A DNA stretch of 64,000 nucleotides from Saprospiraceae bacterium. GTDB lineage: Bacteria; Bacteroidota; Bacteroidia; Chitinophagales; Saprospiraceae. Shown here in pieces: positions 60,541 through 64,000 of the stretch (position 1 is the stretch's first letter; the number at the start of each line of letters is the position of its first letter). The notes under the pieces were generated by a model. The model worked only from the letters and a program-made list of their open reading frames with translations. It was not told where the DNA came from and made no database searches. The position numbers were made by a program, and so were the translations under genes. The stretch covers positions 641,501-705,500 of the forward strand of contig JADKDE010000001.1 in the NCBI GenBank assembly GCA_016718505.1, read 5' to 3'.

Positions 60541-63500
60541 ATGAAAAAAATGAATTTTACTTTTTCTAAACTTCGGAGTTTTATGTCCTTTTTGGGGTTG
60601 GTTTCAATCCTTTCTTGGTCTTCATCGACTCTAGATGCACAAACTATGAATTGTGCGAACACAACAATAAATTTGTTGGCAGGAGAATGTACTACTAACT
60701 TCACTCCAAACATTATTGCAACAGCGCCTGCAGCCCCAGGTTATACACCATGGGCTACAGCTGCACCAGCTGCTTTGACTTCTAATAATACAACTGGAGC
60801 AGCTGCTGGATCGTCTGGTACATCAAATGTTTATTTTGATTTGCAAAATGCTTCTGGTAGCGGCAAGCAGCTATGGGGTATGACTTTTTATACCAATGCC
60901 GCTGTTCCTGCTCCTGCTGGAACAGTTTATCAAGTATATCGTACAACCAATCCTGGATCTTATGGCGGTGTAAATACAACTACTGCTGCAAATTGGACTT
61001 TGATAGGAACTTATACTTCTACAGCTGTCGCAACTTCAGGACAAGCAATCAATGTTAATTTTTCTTCTCCAGTAAATTTTGCAGTTGGAACATCGTATGG
61101 GTTTTATGTACAAAGTTCTTATACTTATCCAGCTTCAATTGTATATTTAGGTACTGGAAGTCCTACATTTGCATTCCCAGGAGGTTTAAACTTTTACGCT
61201 GGTATTGGTGGAAATGCAATTTTTGCAAATAATAACATTTTTGGAACTCCTAATCCATCTTCTACTACTCCGGCTGCAGCTGCAGCCGGTACTTTTAGAA
61301 GGATTACAGCATCTTTCCATTGGGCAACACCTCCTAGTACAATGGTTGGTACTTTAGCAAATGGTATTGTTACACAGACTGGAGGACCAACAATCGGATC
61401 TCCAATGGCTGCGGGTAATCACACTTTGTCTTTCACAGCTACAGATCCAGCGGGTGTTGTTCCAACAACTTCTTGCTCTATGGTTGTTACTGTTGTTAAC
61501 TTTGAGAATCAACCAGGTAACGTTGTTAACAACAATTTGGTTTGTAATCAATTAGCAAATATCTCTTTGGATGAAGATTGCAGAGCAGTCATCACTCCAG
61601 GTATGATAATGGTAGGTGGACCATATGCTTGTCTTAACAGATATGTGGTTACAGTAATGAATGAAAATGGCACAGTTATCCCAGCGGCAACTGTTAATAG
61701 AACTCATATCGACAGAACTTTACAAGTGAAAGTTACGGATCCGACAACAGGTAATACATGTTGGGGATATATCAGAGTTGAGGACAAAATGCCTCCAGTA
61801 CTTACTTGTTCTGATTTGACAATTGACTGTAATGACCCAGTGGCACCACTTGGATCATATAATTCAGCACAAACAAACTTTATACCAACTGCACCAAGAA
61901 CTGGTTCTTTGGTGGTTTCAAATAGTGTTCCAGTTCAAGTTGTGGACAACTCATGTGGTACTATGACATTCAATGTAAATGCAGGATATCCAATTTCTGT
62001 GACTGATTTGAATTTATCATTGAATTTTAATCATACTTGGTTGTCTGACAACGTTATTACATTAACTTCGCCAAATGGTACGGTATTTACCTTATTGGAT
62101 GGTGTGTGTGGAGGACCATTCCCTATTAACACAACATTTGATGATGAATGTACGAATACAAGTGTTCTTTGTGCTGATTTAGCAACGGCTACTTGTTTCA
62201 GGCCAACATTTGGACCTTTGTCTATTTTTGATGGAGGAACTGGAAATGGTGCCTGGACATTATCTATTTGTGATGACGCTGCTGGTGATGTTGGTACAAT
62301 AATATCTGCTTCATTATCAATCAGTTATGTTGAGAGAGCACCAACAGCTCCTACTGTTGCTGAAAATTGCAGTTCTTACACATTAACTTACAGAGATGTT
62401 GTAAATAATCAACAATGTACAGGTGACTGTTGGAAGACTATCACACGTACTTGGACAGCAGTAGATGCCAGCTCTTATAGAAATGTAGGAACTTGCGTTC
62501 AAACAATTTGTTTCAAGAAATTGGCTATAAATGGACTTGCTTGGCCATCTAACTATGATGGATTGGCAGGAAATCTTTCAGTACTTGAGTGTAAAGGTCC
62601 TTGGGATGTAAACGGTAACAACTATCCTGATGTATCTGAAACAGGTAAGCCAGGTGGTGACGCTTGTAATATCCAATGTACTTGGAGAGACGAGGTGATC
62701 AAAGTTTGTGGCGATGATGCTTCAACTTCAGCTATCGAAGGAACATTCAAAGTATTGAGATTCTGGACTTGTCTTGACTGGTGTACAGGTGAGACAGCTA
62801 CACACTTACAAATCATCAAAGTTGGTGACCACGGAAGTCCAGTAGTTGCATGTCCAGTATATCCAACAAGAGCTTTACAATTAGGTTTGGGAGCACCAGG
62901 TAACTTAGTTGCTTCTGAAGGTACTAGCGTAACTTTAAGCACAGATTACAATACATGTTTGTCTTCTTACAATTTCCCAGCAGCAACATTTACTGATGCT
63001 TGCGGAAGTATTATCAGAGGAGGTTGGATGATAGGAACTGATGCTACAACAGGAGCAGAAGTTTTCAGAGTAAATACAAATGGAGGTATCGTAAGAAATA
63101 TCCCAGTTGGAAATTACAATGTTTGCTACTATCTTGAAGATATGTGTGACAATGTAGGTTCATGCTGTATGACAGTAGCAGTTAGAGATTATGTATCTCC
63201 AGTTGCTATTTGTAAGACTTATTTGACTATCGGATTAGGAGATAATGGTAGAGGAAGAATCCAGGCTAGAGATTTTGACAATGGTTCATATGACAATTGT
63301 GAAATCGTATCTTGGAAAGTAAGAAGAATGACTGATCCATGTCATACTCCAGCAATCACAACATTGAGAGATACAGTTGCTTTCTGCTGTACAGACGTAA
63401 ACAAGAAAATTGCAGTTGTAATGAGAGTTACAGATGCTAATGGAAATTACAATGAGTGTATGGACTCAGTATTGGTACAAGACAAATTGGCACCAATCAT

Positions 63501-64000
63501 CACATGTCCACCAGATATCGATATTGATTGCAGATACCCATATAGCTTAGCTAATTTGGATATTTTTGGTGCAGTAGTAAACGGAGGTAGAGGAACAACA
63601 GCAGTTACAAGAGATCCAATCTTTATTGATCAAAGATATGGTCATATTGGAAGACACTCAGAAAGTGCACAAAATCCACACTTCCAAGTAGGAGTAAATG
63701 GAGTAGCATTTGATAACTGTAGTTTGACTCTTTCTTATTCTCAGTCACCAGATATATTCTGTAATAGAGGAAGAATTACAAGAACTTGGATAGCTGCAGA
63801 TGCAGCGGGATCTAGATCTTGTGTACAATACATCAACATTTACAACACGTATGAATTCTCAGGAGCTGACTTCTTTGTATTGAATGACAATAGCGGTCAA
63901 CCACCTTATGATGTACCATTTGTAAATTACAACGAAGCAAGAGATTACAACTGGGATGATATGCACGATATCTACTGGCCAGCAGATTATACAACTAATC
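60541..64000 (+). CDS. Giant secreted multidomain surface protein (HYR-like and P domain), truncated by window end
   Basis: An open frame from the ATG at 60541 to the window edge, at least 1153 residues. Signal peptide: SFLGLVSILSWSSSTLDAQ. After a Thr/Ala-rich beta region an HYR-like segment appears (GTLANGIVTQTGG ... AAGNHTLSFTATDPAG). At about residues 465-600 is a proprotein-convertase P-type domain: NFNHTWLSDNVITLTSPNGT and LSIFDGGTGNGAWTLSICDD. Then come repeated Cys-rich beta units with VEDKMPPVLTC, VQDKLAPIITC and RDYVSPVAIC, where the D-x-x-x-P-x-x-x-C pattern recurs as in HYR/fibronectin-like arrays. It is likely a T9SS-exported adhesin or sheath protein; its C-terminal sorting domain would be outside the window. 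Confidence 0.85.
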   Translation, partial: MKKMNFTFSKLRSFMSFLGLVSILSWSSSTLDAQTMNCANTTINLLAGECTTNFTPNIIATAPAAPGYTPWATAAPAALTSNNTTGAAAGSSGTSNVYFDLQNASGSGKQLWGMTFYTNAAVPAPAGTVYQVYRTTNPGSYGGVNTTTAANWTLIGTYTSTAVATSGQAINVNFSSPVNFAVGTSYGFYVQSSYTYPASIVYLGTGSPTFAFPGGLNFYAGIGGNAIFANNNIFGTPNPSSTTPAAAAAGTFRRITASFHWATPPSTMVGTLANGIVTQTGGPTIGSPMAAGNHTLSFTATDPAGVVPTTSCSMVVTVVNFENQPGNVVNNNLVCNQLANISLDEDCRAVITPGMIMVGGPYACLNRYVVTVMNENGTVIPAATVNRTHIDRTLQVKVTDPTTGNTCWGYIRVEDKMPPVLTCSDLTIDCNDPVAPLGSYNSAQTNFIPTAPRTGSLVVSNSVPVQVVDNSCGTMTFNVNAGYPISVTDLNLSLNFNHTWLSDNVITLTSPNGTVFTLLDGVCGGPFPINTTFDDECTNTSVLCADLATATCFRPTFGPLSIFDGGTGNGAWTLSICDDAAGDVGTIISASLSISYVERAPTAPTVAENCSSYTLTYRDVVNNQQCTGDCWKTITRTWTAVDASSYRNVGTCVQTICFKKLAINGLAWPSNYDGLAGNLSVLECKGPWDVNGNNYPDVSETGKPGGDACNIQCTWRDEVIKVCGDDASTSAIEGTFKVLRFWTCLDWCTGETATHLQIIKVGDHGSPVVACPVYPTRALQLGLGAPGNLVASEGTSVTLSTDYNTCLSSYNFPAATFTDACGSIIRGGWMIGTDATTGAEVFRVNTNGGIVRNIPVGNYNVCYYLEDMCDNVGSCCMTVAVRDYVSPVAICKTYLTIGLGDNGRGRIQARDFDNGSYDNCEIVSWKVRRMTDPCHTPAITTLRDTVAFCCTDVNKKIAVVMRVTDANGNYNECMDSVLVQDKLAPIITCPPDIDIDCRYPYSLANLDIFGAVVNGGRGTTAVTRDPIFIDQRYGHIGRHSESAQNPHFQVGVNGVAFDNCSLTLSYSQSPDIFCNRGRITRTWIAADAAGSRSCVQYINIYNTYEFSGADFFVLNDNSGQPPYDVPFVNYNEARDYNWDDMHDIYWPADYTTN

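Noticed and set aside
60504..60979. Minus-strand frames around the start of the giant gene
   Set aside because: They cover the signal peptide of the true gene on the other strand and are low-complexity.
62622..62942. Open frame of 106 codons on the minus strand in the giant surface-protein gene
   Set aside because: It is antisense to a continuous, domain-bearing frame and has no family features.
1..64000. tRNA, rRNA or CRISPR arrays
   Set aside because: No cloverleaf with a GGTTCGAAT-type T arm outside coding genes, no rRNA signatures, and no regularly spaced direct repeats were noticed by eye. A tRNAscan or CRISPR search was not possible.

Overview
The window looks like the chromosome of an AT-rich member of the Bacteroidota, most likely a Saprospiria/Saprospiraceae relative. 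Evidence: no ribosome-binding-site consensus before most starts; repeated upstream boxes of the form TAnnTTTG (the Bacteroidetes -7 element), three of them with a correctly spaced TTG; a fused LpxC-FabZ gene; a GldB-type gliding lipoprotein; two proteins with C-terminal type IX secretion (T9SS) sorting domains; a DUF5606 protein; and a very large secreted HYR/P-domain protein at the right edge. No rRNA, tRNA or CRISPR array was seen.

Layout. 1-7.2 kb: tail of a dipeptidyl-peptidase-IV-like enzyme, a ferredoxin reductase, an OB-fold protein, YceI, a 3-phosphoglycerate dehydrogenase-like enzyme, a non-catalytic M16 peptidase homologue and LipA. 7.4-13 kb: IleS and a UvrD/PcrA helicase. 13-21 kb: envelope proteins, a heavy-metal-binding protein, two tandem 390-residue thioredoxin-fold proteins and an M1 aminopeptidase. 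21-24.4 kb: a kynurenine-pathway pair (KynB-like cyclase and a broken kynurenine 3-monooxygenase) and an interrupted folC. 24.5-31.2 kb is the most accessory-looking part: HldD-like epimerase, a methyltransferase-PaaI thioesterase fusion, a decayed IS5-family element with inverted ends and a 5-bp target duplication, a gene remnant, a Vat/CatB-like acetyltransferase, a GNAT enzyme, hairpin repeats and a T9SS-sorted SGNH-like protein. 31.4-36.2 kb: DinB, RecA (frameshifted), AcpH, a VanX-type dipeptidase and an LD-carboxypeptidase. 36.4-37.2 kb: a HEPN/MNT toxin-antitoxin-type pair. 37.4-42.4 kb: a beta-helix-type lipoprotein, GldB, a beta-barrel protein, NadC (frameshifted) and CutC. 42.45-43.34 kb is a long non-coding stretch with three strong hairpins and a duplicated motif. 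43.3-58.6 kb: acyl-CoA dehydrogenase, M50 protease, T9SS lipase, RlmL-like methyltransferase, acyl-CoA carboxylase beta, AlkD-like protein, RecQ, MnmH/SelU, an ABC ATPase, LpxC-FabZ, a GT2 enzyme and DUF5606. 58.7-64 kb: an outer-membrane-type protein, a 640-bp AT-rich gap, a small secreted protein and the start of the giant surface protein.

Functional links: RecA, DinB, RecQ, UvrD and the AlkD-like protein cover DNA repair; VanX-type and LD-carboxypeptidase proteins suggest peptidoglycan-peptide recycling; KMO, KynB-like cyclase and NadC would form part of a tryptophan-to-NAD route. Four conserved genes are interrupted (recA and nadC by single-base changes in A-runs, folC by one stop codon, KMO by a deletion plus frame change) and the transposase is split several times. 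Either the assembly carries residual indel errors, or there is real gene decay; the KMO deletion is too large to be a simple base-call error.
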